DNA from: Nitrospira sp.
GTDB taxonomy: Bacteria > Nitrospirota > Nitrospiria > Nitrospirales > Nitrospiraceae
NCBI GenBank assembly: GCA_020846195.1
Contig: JADLEJ010000034.1
Span: 62,001-126,000 of the forward strand
Length of the DNA: 64,000 nucleotides
Direction of reading: 5' to 3'
In this document: positions 33,449 through 41,166 of the stretch, in pieces
Layout: each line of letters starts with the position of its first letter
How positions within the stretch are numbered: the stretch's first letter is position 1
The notes under the pieces: model-generated
Database searches by the model: none
What the model was told of the DNA's origin: nothing
Seen by the model: only the letters and a program-made list of their open reading frames with translations
Position numbers and translations under genes: made by a program

Positions 33449-35551
33449 TCACGACGGTTGCGGAAGTTCTGAATCCAGCCGGATGGTATCGAGCGACTGC
33501 AATCTCACTGCGGCATCGATCTCATTCAGGCCGACCACCGGCACAGACTGCAAAAGCCGGTCCGTCAGTCTCCGCACATGCCGCCGCACCGCCGGCGAGC
33601 AGAGCACAATCGGCTGCTGGCCGCGCGCAGCCACGCGTTCCGCCGATTGCTTGAGCGCCGTCAGGAGTTTGTGCGACAGCGCGGGATCCAGATTGAGCAT
33701 CGCCCCCTGCGGCAATGTTGACGCTTGCTCCGCCAACGTCCGGTCGAGGCGCGGATCGAGCGTAATGACCGGGAGCGACCCATCCGGCGACTGATACTGC
33801 TTGGTAATGGTTCGGGCCAGCGCCTGCCGCGCCATCTCCGTCAACAGTTCGGCGTCCTTGGTCGTCATCGCATGGTCCGCGATGGCTTCCAGAATGGAGC
33901 GGATATCCCGGATAGGAATTCCCTCCTTGAGGAGGTTGCCCAAAATTCGAACCACCGTTCCCAGCGGCACCATGGTCGGAATCAGTTCTTCCACCAGCTT
34001 GGGATGCGTCTTGCCGACTTCGTCGAGCAAGGCTTGCGCTTCCTGCCGGCCCAGCAATTCGTGGCCATGCCGCTTGATGATTTCAGAGAGGTGCGTCGTA
34101 ATGGCCGAGCTGGCATCGACGACCGTATAGCCGGCCATCTGTGCCTGCTCGCGCTGGTCCTCCGCCACCCACAACGCCGGCAAGCCGAACGCCGGTTCCT
34201 TGGTGGGAATGCCTTGCACCATGCCGCGCTGTGCCGTGCCGGGATCGATCGCCAGCACATGCCCTGGAAGGACTTCGGCCTTGGCGACCTCGACGCCCTT
34301 CAGCATGATGGCGTATTCGTTCGGACGGAGTTGCAGATTGTCCCGGATATGAATGGGCGGCACGACGAATCCCATGGACTCGGCAAACTGCCTCCGCAAT
34401 CCCTTGATGCGATCCAGCAGCGCATTGCCCTGCGTGCCTTCAACGAGATTGATGAGCCCATATCCCACTTGCACTTCCATCAGATCGAGCGGCGTGACGT
34501 GAGCCACCGGCTCATCGACTTTGGCCGTCACCGGCGGAGGCGCCAGGGCTTCCGGCGCCTGCTCGCGTTGATAGAGATGATAGGCAATCCAGCAGACGCC
34601 GGCGCCGAGCACGAGGAACGCCAGATGCGGCAACCCCGGCACCAATCCCAGCGCCAGCAAAATGCCTCCAGCCGTTCCCACGGCGCGGTGGGAGTTCAAG
34701 AGCTGGCGGGTCATCTCTCCGCCAAGATCGTTTTCCGATGCGGCGCGCGTCACAATCATACCGGTGGCGGTCGAGACGATCAGCGCGGGAATTTGAGCGA
34801 CCAGGCCTTCGCCGACCGTCAACAGGGTATAGGTTTGCGCCGCCAAGCCAGGGCTCATGCCTTGCTGCAGAATGCCGATAGTCAGTCCGCCGACGATGTT
34901 CACCACGACAATGATGACCGCCGCGACCGCGTCTCCTCGAACGAATTTGCTGGCACCGTCCATCGCGCCGTAAAAGTCGGCTTCTTCCGCGATATCCTTT
35001 CGCCGCCGCCGGGCTTCATCTTCTTTAATGAGACCCGCGTTCAAGTCGGCATCGATCGCCATCTGCTTGCCTGGCATCGCGTCCAAGGTGAAGCGCGCGG
35101 CGACTTCCGCCACGCGGCCGGCGCCCTTGGTCACGACGACAAAGTTGATGATGACCAGAATCGCAAAGACCACCAGACCGACGGTGTAATTGCCGCCGAC
35201 GACAAAGGTCCCGAACGTTCGGATGACTTCTCCCGCCGCCGCCGCGCCTTCATTGCCGTGCAACAGAATCAGCCGCGTCGACGCAATGTTCAGGGACAGC
35301 CGAAGCAGCGTGACCATGAGAAGGATCGATGGGAACACCGAGAAGTCCATCGGCCGGCGGACCTGCAATCCCACCAGCAAGATAATGATGGAAATCGTAA
35401 TGTCGAAACTCAGCAGCAGGTCCAGCAAAAACCGCGGGAGCGGCAACAGCATGACCATCAGCACGCCGACCACGCCGACGGACATGACAATGTCCGGATG
35501 CTTAAGCAGCGGAGGATGTTCGACTGAAGAAACCGTGGTCGGCGATGCCAT
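33449..35551 (-). CDS. flhA: Flagellar export gate protein FlhA
   Basis: At 700 aa this is a usual FlhA length. The N-terminal half has seven to eight membrane segments and the FHIPEP-family motif (SILLMVTLLRLSLNIASTRLIL, MPGKQMAIDADLNAGLI with EEAR). The C-terminal cytoplasmic domain docks chaperone-substrate complexes. It forms the nonameric export gate above FlhB and FliPQR. It starts at ATG 35551, 15 bases after flhB. Confidence 0.97.
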   Translation of the reverse strand: MASPTTVSSVEHPPLLKHPDIVMSVGVVGVLMVMLLPLPRFLLDLLLSFDITISIIILLVGLQVRRPMDFSVFPSILLMVTLLRLSLNIASTRLILLHGNEGAAAAGEVIRTFGTFVVGGNYTVGLVVFAILVIINFVVVTKGAGRVAEVAARFTLDAMPGKQMAIDADLNAGLIKEDEARRRRKDIAEEADFYGAMDGASKFVRGDAVAAVIIVVVNIVGGLTIGILQQGMSPGLAAQTYTLLTVGEGLVAQIPALIVSTATGMIVTRAASENDLGGEMTRQLLNSHRAVGTAGGILLALGLVPGLPHLAFLVLGAGVCWIAYHLYQREQAPEALAPPPVTAKVDEPVAHVTPLDLMEVQVGYGLINLVEGTQGNALLDRIKGLRRQFAESMGFVVPPIHIRDNLQLRPNEYAIMLKGVEVAKAEVLPGHVLAIDPGTAQRGMVQGIPTKEPAFGLPALWVAEDQREQAQMAGYTVVDASSAITTHLSEIIKRHGHELLGRQEAQALLDEVGKTHPKLVEELIPTMVPLGTVVRILGNLLKEGIPIRDIRSILEAIADHAMTTKDAELLTEMARQALARTITKQYQSPDGSLPVITLDPRLDRTLAEQASTLPQGAMLNLDPALSHKLLTALKQSAERVAARGQQPIVLCSPAVRRHVRRLTDRLLQSVPVVGLNEIDAAVRLQSLDTIRLDSELPQPS

Positions 35552-35566
35552 GCGAGACCGTCCTTT

Positions 35567-36661
35567 TTATAACTGTCCGGGGTTGATGCCTCTGGCGCGA
35601 TACACAAACGCCAAAATCTCGGCCACCGCGCGATACAGGTTCGAAGGGATTTCCTTCCCGATATCGACCAAGCGGTACAGCGTTCTGGCCACCAGTTTAT
35701 TCTCGACCACCGCCACGCCATGATGCCGGGCCAGTTCGCGAATACGCTCCGCGACAAACCCGGCGCCCTTGGCCACCACGAACGGCGCCGCCTTTTGCGT
35801 CGCGTCGTACTTCAGCGCGACCGCCAAGTGCGTCGGGTTCGTGACCACGACATCGGCGGTTTTCACCGCAGCCATCATGCGTTTCTTCGCCAGATCGCGT
35901 TGCGCGGAACGGATGCGGCCCCGGACCAACGGATCGCCTTCCGAGGCCTTGTGCTCTTCCTTGACTTCCTCTTTGGTCATGCGCAGATCGCGGGCCCACT
36001 CGAACCGCTGATAGAAGTAGTCCACGGCCGCGAGGACGGCCAATGAGCCCACGACGCCCATCGCCACTTTCAGTGTGAGATGCCCGGCCATATCAATGGA
36101 AGCCGGCAGGTCGTAGTCCATCAATCCCGGCAGCAGGAAGAGATCGTGGCGTGCAGTGAACAGCGCCACCGTCACAATGATGGCAATCTTTACAATCCCT
36201 TTGGCCAGCTCCATCACCGAGCGGGTTGAAAACAGTTTGCCAAGTCCCGTGATTGGATTGAGCTTGCTGAAATTGGGCTGGAGCGCGTTCGGCCGCCACA
36301 GAAATCCCGTTTGCGCCAGCGATGCGCCCGTCCCCATGAACAGAATGACGCCGAGGACGGGAAGGATCAGAATCATGGTCGTCACACTGGTCTGCACGAC
36401 AATGGTATGGATATGCTCCACCGTCAGCGCTTTCCAAAAGCTCTCGTCGAAGGACAAGGCCAGCCCTCGCCGCGTCACGTCGGTGAGCTGCCGCAACCCA
36501 ATCGGCATGCCGATAGCCAGCACGCCGACTCCTCCGATGAGGACCGCCGCCGTGCCGACATCGCGGCTCATGGCGACCTGCCCATCGCGCCGGGCTTCGG
36601 ATTTTCGCTTTTCAGTCGCCTCTTCTGTACGACTGCTCTTATCCGACTCTGAGTCAGCCAC
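35567..36661 (-). CDS. flhB: Export switch protein FlhB
   Basis: This 364-aa protein has four membrane segments and a cytoplasmic domain with the autocleavage motif NPTH (VVTNPTHLAVALKYD). It switches substrate specificity from rod/hook to filament with FliK. The N-terminus EEATEKRKSEARRDGQVAMSRDV is characteristic. The start is GTG 36661 with GAGGAG 8 bases upstream, overlapping the fliR stop by 8 bases. Confidence 0.97.
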   Translation of the reverse strand: MADSESDKSSRTEEATEKRKSEARRDGQVAMSRDVGTAAVLIGGVGVLAIGMPIGLRQLTDVTRRGLALSFDESFWKALTVEHIHTIVVQTSVTTMILILPVLGVILFMGTGASLAQTGFLWRPNALQPNFSKLNPITGLGKLFSTRSVMELAKGIVKIAIIVTVALFTARHDLFLLPGLMDYDLPASIDMAGHLTLKVAMGVVGSLAVLAAVDYFYQRFEWARDLRMTKEEVKEEHKASEGDPLVRGRIRSAQRDLAKKRMMAAVKTADVVVTNPTHLAVALKYDATQKAAPFVVAKGAGFVAERIRELARHHGVAVVENKLVARTLYRLVDIGKEIPSNLYRAVAEILAFVYRARGINPGQL

Positions 36662-37442
36662 GTCCGAGACTCCTCAGCAGCGCTTCAATCGTGAGTTGGA
36701 GCTGTTCGAACTCCGACCCGATTAAGGCGATGGTAAACGGCATGCCAATACTGAGCACGAGCAGCCCACCGGCAATCGTAATGGGAAAACTGACGATAAA
36801 GACCTGCACCTGAGGAACGGCGCGGCCAAGCAAGGCCATGAGCACGTTAATGAGAAGAATGGTAATCATGCAGGGCGCGGATAATTTAAGGCCGATCGTG
36901 AACATCCGCTGCGACAGCAGGAGAATTTCCTCTCCCAGGTGCGACGACAGATGGGCGCCGAACGCCGGAATGGCCTCGTAGCTATGGAGAATCGTCGCCA
37001 TGGCGAACAGATGCGCGTTCAGCGAGAGGAACACCAATGAGGCCAGCATGGTGAAAAACTGCGCGACCATCGGAGTCTGATGAGACGTCGTGGGGTCGAA
37101 CAGATGGACCGCCCCAAATCCCATTTGAATACCCAGCAGTTCGCCGGCGACTTCCAGCGCGCCGAACAGCAGGCGAACCGCCAATCCAATCGTGACGCCG
37201 ATCGCCATCTCGCTGAGCATGCCGCCGACCAAAATCATCGGATCGAGCGATACATTGGGCATCGGGATCGCCGGGGCCAGCATCAGACTCAACGTCAGCA
37301 CCAGCCCCAGCTTCACTTTCGTGGGTATCGTCCGTCCGCTGAAAACCGGCAGCGCGGCCAGCAGGCCGCCGATGCGGGACACCAGGACAAGGAACGCCTG
37401 GAATTGCGGGAGAAGAATATGAATCGTCTGCGCCAGTCCCAT
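36654..37442 (-). CDS. fliR: Flagellar export protein FliR
   Basis: This 262-aa hydrophobic protein with about six membrane segments is FliR-like (SRIGGLLAALPVFSGRTIPTKVKLGLVLTLSLML, MGFGAVHLFDP). It sits in the FliPQR export channel. It starts at ATG 37442 just after fliQ, with the ribosome site AGGAC overlapping the fliQ stop region. Confidence 0.95.
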   Translation of the reverse strand: MGLAQTIHILLPQFQAFLVLVSRIGGLLAALPVFSGRTIPTKVKLGLVLTLSLMLAPAIPMPNVSLDPMILVGGMLSEMAIGVTIGLAVRLLFGALEVAGELLGIQMGFGAVHLFDPTTSHQTPMVAQFFTMLASLVFLSLNAHLFAMATILHSYEAIPAFGAHLSSHLGEEILLLSQRMFTIGLKLSAPCMITILLINVLMALLGRAVPQVQVFIVSFPITIAGGLLVLSIGMPFTIALIGSEFEQLQLTIEALLRSLGRG

Positions 37443-37448
37443 GCCGTC

Positions 37449-37718
37449 CTAGCGAATGTAGTCGGGAATATTCGTCAACAGATTCGTCATGAAGCTCGTC
37501 ATGATGCTCAGCATCCAGGGCAAAAACACCCCAATCGCGCCGAAGAGCGTCAAGACCTTGGGCACAAAGCTCAAGGTCGGCTCATTCAATTGCGTCATGG
37601 CTTGAAACGCGCTCACGGCCAGCCCGACCAGCAGGCTCAATCCTAAGATGGGAGCCGAGACCAGGAGGGTCGTTTCCAACGCTTGCCGTCCAAGTTCAGT
37701 GACCATTTCCGGTGTCAT
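37449..37718 (-). CDS. fliQ: Flagellar export protein FliQ
   Basis: This 89-aa protein has two membrane hairpin helices (ETTLLVSAPILGLSLLVGLAVSAFQAMTQLNEPTLSFVPK), the standard FliQ length and sequence. It is part of the export channel. It lies between fliP and fliR with 4-6 base gaps. Confidence 0.96.
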   Translation of the reverse strand: MTPEMVTELGRQALETTLLVSAPILGLSLLVGLAVSAFQAMTQLNEPTLSFVPKVLTLFGAIGVFLPWMLSIMTSFMTNLLTNIPDYIR

Positions 37719-37722
37719 GGAA

Positions 37723-38499
37723 TTACTGAAAGCTCCTGACCATTGATCCGACGACGAGATACCACCCGTCGGCGAGCACGAATAAAATGAGTTTGAACGG
37801 CAGTGAGATGACGGCCGGCGGCAACAGCATCAGACCCAGCGACATCAGAATGCTGGCCACCACCATGTCCACGATCAAGAAAGGGATATAGATCAAGAAC
37901 CCGATCTGAAAGGAGATGCGCAGCTCGCTGAGAATAAAGGCCGGAATCACCACATGCGTCGGCACATCGGCAATCGTCTCCGGCTTGGGGATTTTGCTGA
38001 GCGAGATAAAGAGTTCCAGATCCTTGTCGCGGAGCTGGCGCAACATGAATCCCCTCACCGGCTCGATGCCCTTCTTCCAGGCCTCTTCATACGACAGCTG
38101 CTCCGCCAGCAGCGGTTGCAGCGCCTCGCCGTATACTTGCTGCCCGACAGGCGCCATGATGAACATGGTGAGAAACAGGGCGAGCGCCAGCAGCACTTGA
38201 TTCGGCGGAACCGACTGTGTGCCGAGCGCTTGGCGGAGGAACGACAGCACGATCACGATCCGCGTAAACGACGTGACCATGATAAAGAGCGCTGGCGCCA
38301 GTGAGAGGACCGTCATGAGGATCAGGATCTGAATGACGACAGCCATCTGCTTAGGCGAGTCCGATCCCAGATCGATGCTGACCGACGGACCTGCAGCCCA
38401 CACCGGTTCCGGCGCCGCCATGCCCAGGCCAAGCAGAATCAGCACTCCCATCGAAACGAGCCCCGTCCACGATGCGGTCATGCGCGCCAGGTTATGCAT
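37723..38499 (-). CDS. fliP: Flagellar export protein FliP
   Basis: This 258-aa protein has a signal peptide and four membrane segments, with the FliP motifs [35 protein letters not shown] and [30 protein letters not shown]-like at the C-terminal part. The start at ATG 38499 (AAGG 8 bases upstream) is chosen over GTG 38508. It overlaps the end of fliO by 8 bases. Confidence 0.96.
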   Translation of the reverse strand: [258 protein letters not shown]

Positions 38500-38899
38500 G
38501 CGGTCCACCTTGCTTCCCCTGCCCGAACGTCTTGGTCACATCCTGCCACCATTCAGTCGACAGTAGGTTGCGTGAGGAGAGTCCATAGGGAGCGCTGGCT
38601 TGACTGGATGACGATACGAGCGACGCCAGCTGTTCCGTGGCATCGACGCGGCCGAGAGGAATGAGCGTCTCCGATGTCACCCCGACGGCAAAGTATTGAC
38701 CGGCGATGGCCACGAGGGCGATGGATTGCCTGGGAGCCACATAGCTATTCGCCACGACGTGAATGAGAGCGGTGCCGCCTGGCGTACCGATGCGCTGCGC
38801 GAATACTCGTCGGGCCACCCAGGCGACGGCGCCCATCAGCAGCAGCACCGCGCCGAGCGCCGCGACGGTCCGGCCCATGCTTTCCCACACATCCACCAC
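38492..38899 (-). CDS. fliO: Flagellar biosynthesis protein FliO
   Basis: This 135-aa protein has one N-terminal membrane segment (VAALGAVLLLMGAVAWVARRVF). A FliO-type cytoplasmic region (VVANSYVAPRQSIALVAIAGQYFAVGVTSETLIPLGRV) follows. FliO assists assembly of the FliP ring. It starts at GTG 38899 with GAGGAG 9 bases upstream. Low sequence conservation is normal; position between fliN and fliP settles the call. Confidence 0.9.
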   Translation of the reverse strand: MVDVWESMGRTVAALGAVLLLMGAVAWVARRVFAQRIGTPGGTALIHVVANSYVAPRQSIALVAIAGQYFAVGVTSETLIPLGRVDATEQLASLVSSSSQASAPYGLSSRNLLSTEWWQDVTKTFGQGKQGGPHA

Positions 38900-38916
38900 A
38901 GTTTCGCGCTCCTCTC

Positions 38917-39285
38917 TCAGGCTAGTTGTTTGACCCGTTCCGCGGCGCTCACCACATCGGTGAGGCGAATCCCGAACTTTTCATTCACGACGACCACTTC
39001 GCCTTTGGCGACCAGCTTATTGTTCACCATGACTTCCATCGGCTCGCCGGCCAGCTTGTCAAGCTCGATCACGGACCCTTGCGCCAGTTGCAAGAGATCT
39101 CGAATAGCCATCTTCGTCGAGCCGACGTAGATGGAGACTTTCATCGGAATATCGAGGATGAAATCGATATTCTTCGGCTGTTCCGCCACCGCGGTGTTCG
39201 TCACCGGCGGAAACGAGGCCGGCTCCGCAGCAGCCGGCTCAGGAGTCGTGGTTTCGGCAGCTTGATTGACATCGTCGTCAGCCAT
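38917..39285 (-). CDS. fliN: Motor switch protein FliN
   Basis: This 122-aa protein has a Glu/Ala-rich N-terminus and then the SpoA domain IDFILDIPMKVSIYVGSTKMAIRDLLQLAQGSVIELDKLAGEPMEV. It is the C-ring component that works with FliM in rotation switching and export. GAGAGGA precedes ATG 39285. Confidence 0.96.
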   Translation of the reverse strand: MADDDVNQAAETTTPEPAAAEPASFPPVTNTAVAEQPKNIDFILDIPMKVSIYVGSTKMAIRDLLQLAQGSVIELDKLAGEPMEVMVNNKLVAKGEVVVVNEKFGIRLTDVVSAAERVKQLA

Positions 39286-39309
39286 TCGGTCCTCTCCCCT
39301 TCCTACGAG

Positions 39310-40293
39310 TTACGCCAGCACCTTCGTGATACGGCAGGCGTGATTGCCCTTAAACACCCCGGGGCTTCCCAGAAACTTCAGATAGTCCTCGACATAACAT
39401 TCCAGCGGATCGCCAGGACGCTGATCCAGCATCACCACATCGCCAGGCGCAAAGTTCAGCACATCCTGGACGGTCACGGTGGTCGAGCCCAGCTTCACTG
39501 CGATCGGCAGTTCGCACTCATGAATCAAGTCGCGGAACTTGCTGTTCCAAGACCCATCCTGTTCCAACTGATCCGACACCAGCCCCGAATAGAGCTTTTC
39601 CTTGATGGGTTCGAGCATCGAATAGGGATAGACGACGAACAAATCCCGCGTGGTTTCACCGATGATGACCTGCAAGGTCACCACAATCACGACCTCCGAC
39701 GCTGTGACGACCATGGCAAATTGCGGATTGCTCTCGGAGCGGACATAGTCCACTTTCACCGGCATCACCGCTTGCCAGGCTTTCTCAAGATCCGCCAGCG
39801 CGAGCATGAGCAGCTTCTTAATCATGCGGACCTGCACAACGGTAAAATCGCGGCCTTCGGGCTTCACATGGGTTTGCCCCTTGCCTCCAAAGAAGTAATC
39901 GACGAGGAGATAGACGAGAAAGGCGTCCATGACAAACAGCCCGCTGCCGCGCAGCGGCGCCATGTGAAACACATTGAGCGAGGATGGCATGGGAATCTTT
40001 TTCAGAAACTCGCCGAATTTGATGACCTGTGTGCCGGCGACCGTAAACTCAATCGCTTCGCGGAGCACCCCAGTCCAGGCCACGGCCTGGCGGCGCACAA
40101 AGCGATCATTGATCATCTCCAGGGTCGGCATCCGCCCCCGGATAATCCGCTCTTGATTGAGGAGATCGTACCCCTTCACGCCAGATGTCGCGGCGGGCGC
40201 GGCGGCGGCTTCCGGCGGAGCCGTTTCGACTTCGCCGGACACCACGCCGTTCAACAGCGCATCGATCTCGTCCTGTGAAAGAATTTTTTCCAT
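39310..40293 (-). CDS. fliM: Motor switch protein FliM
   Basis: This 327-aa protein starts MEKILSQDEIDALLNGV, the CheY-P-binding N-terminal peptide of FliM. The middle CheC-like domain (IRGRMPTLEMINDRFVRRQ) and a C-terminal SpoA domain (KLGSTTVTVQDVLNFAPGDVVMLDQRPGDPLECYV) follow. The intact CheY-binding peptide implies a chemotaxis system elsewhere in the genome. No clear Shine-Dalgarno is seen; translation may depend on fliL, 10 bases upstream. Confidence 0.97.
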   Translation of the reverse strand: MEKILSQDEIDALLNGVVSGEVETAPPEAAAAPAATSGVKGYDLLNQERIIRGRMPTLEMINDRFVRRQAVAWTGVLREAIEFTVAGTQVIKFGEFLKKIPMPSSLNVFHMAPLRGSGLFVMDAFLVYLLVDYFFGGKGQTHVKPEGRDFTVVQVRMIKKLLMLALADLEKAWQAVMPVKVDYVRSESNPQFAMVVTASEVVIVVTLQVIIGETTRDLFVVYPYSMLEPIKEKLYSGLVSDQLEQDGSWNSKFRDLIHECELPIAVKLGSTTVTVQDVLNFAPGDVVMLDQRPGDPLECYVEDYLKFLGSPGVFKGNHACRITKVLA

Positions 40294-40303
40294 TGCGATC
40301 TGG

Positions 40304-40858
40304 CTACTGCACGACGAAATCCGTGAAATAGGCGGTCTTCACGCCCGGCTTGGGCAACAGGCCGTTGATCCGTTGAGTAATCTCATCTCGAAGCTGGAAT
40401 TTCCCCTGCGGGCTCCGAATCGTGGCGGAGTCTTTGCTCGACAACAGCACCAGGATGGCATCGCGTAACTGGGGAATGCGGCCGGCAAGGTTCGCCGAGA
40501 CGCCTTCATTCTCCACTTCTAGCTTAATCGTCATCTTGAGATAGCGAATGTCCGGCGCATCGGCGAGATTGACAATGAACGGGTCCAGGTCGAACACCAC
40601 GCCGGGCGTAGCTCCGGCCGCGCCCTTTCCGGACGATTCGCCGTGCCCCTCCGACTTCCCTCCGGCTTCTGCCGTCTGTTCGCCGCCCGCTTCTCCCCCG
40701 CCGCTATGGCCGCCCATGAATTTCACAATGACAAAGGCACCGCCGAGCCCGGCCACGAGCGCCGCGGCGACGACGATAATGAGAAGCTTCATCGGAAGCG
40801 CCGGAGCGGGCGCTGCGGGAGTGGCTGCCTCTGGGGTTGCTGCTGCTTCGTCTGACAT
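40304..40858 (-). CDS. fliL: Flagellar basal body-associated protein FliL
   Basis: This 184-aa protein has an N-terminal Ala/Pro-rich tail, one membrane segment (MKLLIIVVAAALVAGLGGAFVIVKFM), a Gly/Glu-rich linker and the periplasmic FliL domain (FDLDPFIVNLADAPDIRYLKMTIKLEV). It supports stator function. It starts at ATG 40858 behind GAGGAGG. It heads the long fliLMNOPQR-flhBAFG-fliA operon under a sigma-54 promoter. Confidence 0.95.
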   Translation of the reverse strand: MSDEAAATPEAATPAAPAPALPMKLLIIVVAAALVAGLGGAFVIVKFMGGHSGGGEAGGEQTAEAGGKSEGHGESSGKGAAGATPGVVFDLDPFIVNLADAPDIRYLKMTIKLEVENEGVSANLAGRIPQLRDAILVLLSSKDSATIRSPQGKFQLRDEITQRINGLLPKPGVKTAYFTDFVVQ

Positions 40859-40904
40859 GGAGACCTCCTCAATTCACACGCACAATTGCCGTCACCGGGG
40901 TTTT

Positions 40905-40920
40905 TGCAATGGGTATGCCA
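40905..40920 (-). promoter_or_regulatory. Sigma-54 promoter of fliL operon
   Basis: On minus TGGCATACCCATTGCA matches TGGCACG-N4-TTGCW with two mismatches inside the -24 tail and correct 10-base GG-to-GC spacing. The predicted start near 40894 gives a 36-base leader with GAGGAGG before fliL. Confidence 0.75.
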
Positions 40921-41042
40921 TCTGAGCCGTCGCCGCCTGTCAGAGAGTTGGCGGATAACTGCACGCCAAATGCACGAGATGAAGGGGCCGTTTGTAGGTC
41001 GTATGCGAAAGACGGCGTATCGAGAGCCGGTCTCTTGACGCT

Positions 41043-41056
41043 GTCAGAAATCTGAC
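41043..41056. promoter_or_regulatory. Palindromic FleQ-box-like site upstream of fliL
   Basis: GTCAGAAATCTGAC is a perfect 5-bp dyad with the 14-base architecture of the FleQ box, G replacing A at position 5. It is ~155 bases upstream of the sigma-54 start. A weaker relative, GTCAGAGAGTTGGC, is at 40939-40952, ~50 bases upstream. Confidence 0.45.
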
Positions 41057-41120
41057 GGTGAGGACATTCTAAAAAATCGGATCTACTGGCAGAGTGACTC
41101 AGGAAAGAGAGGATGGGAAA

Positions 41121-41153
41121 GCCGGGGTGAATTCTTCTCGAACTCACCCCGGC
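41121..41153 (-). terminator. Stem-loop terminator after flgE
   Basis: A perfect 10-bp inverted repeat, GCCGGGGTGA (41121-41130) and TCACCCCGGC (41144-41153), encloses a 13-base loop 14 bases after the flgE stop. Only a short TTT follows on the minus strand, so termination may be partial. Confidence 0.65.
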
Positions 41154-41166
41154 AGATACCTGTTAA

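Larger units (their letters stand above)
40859..41166 (-). other. 308-base regulatory gap between flgE and fliL
   Basis: This is the longest gene-free stretch. From the flgE side it holds a strong stem-loop (41121-41153), a GTCAG-AAAT-CTGAC palindrome (41043-41056), a second imperfect copy (40939-40952), and a sigma-54 promoter (40905-40920) in front of fliL. No ORF with a ribosome site is apparent. Confidence 0.7.

Noticed and set aside
33725..35527. Long plus-strand open frame (600 codons)
   Set aside because: Antisense shadow of flhA with low-complexity His/Arg/Gln composition.
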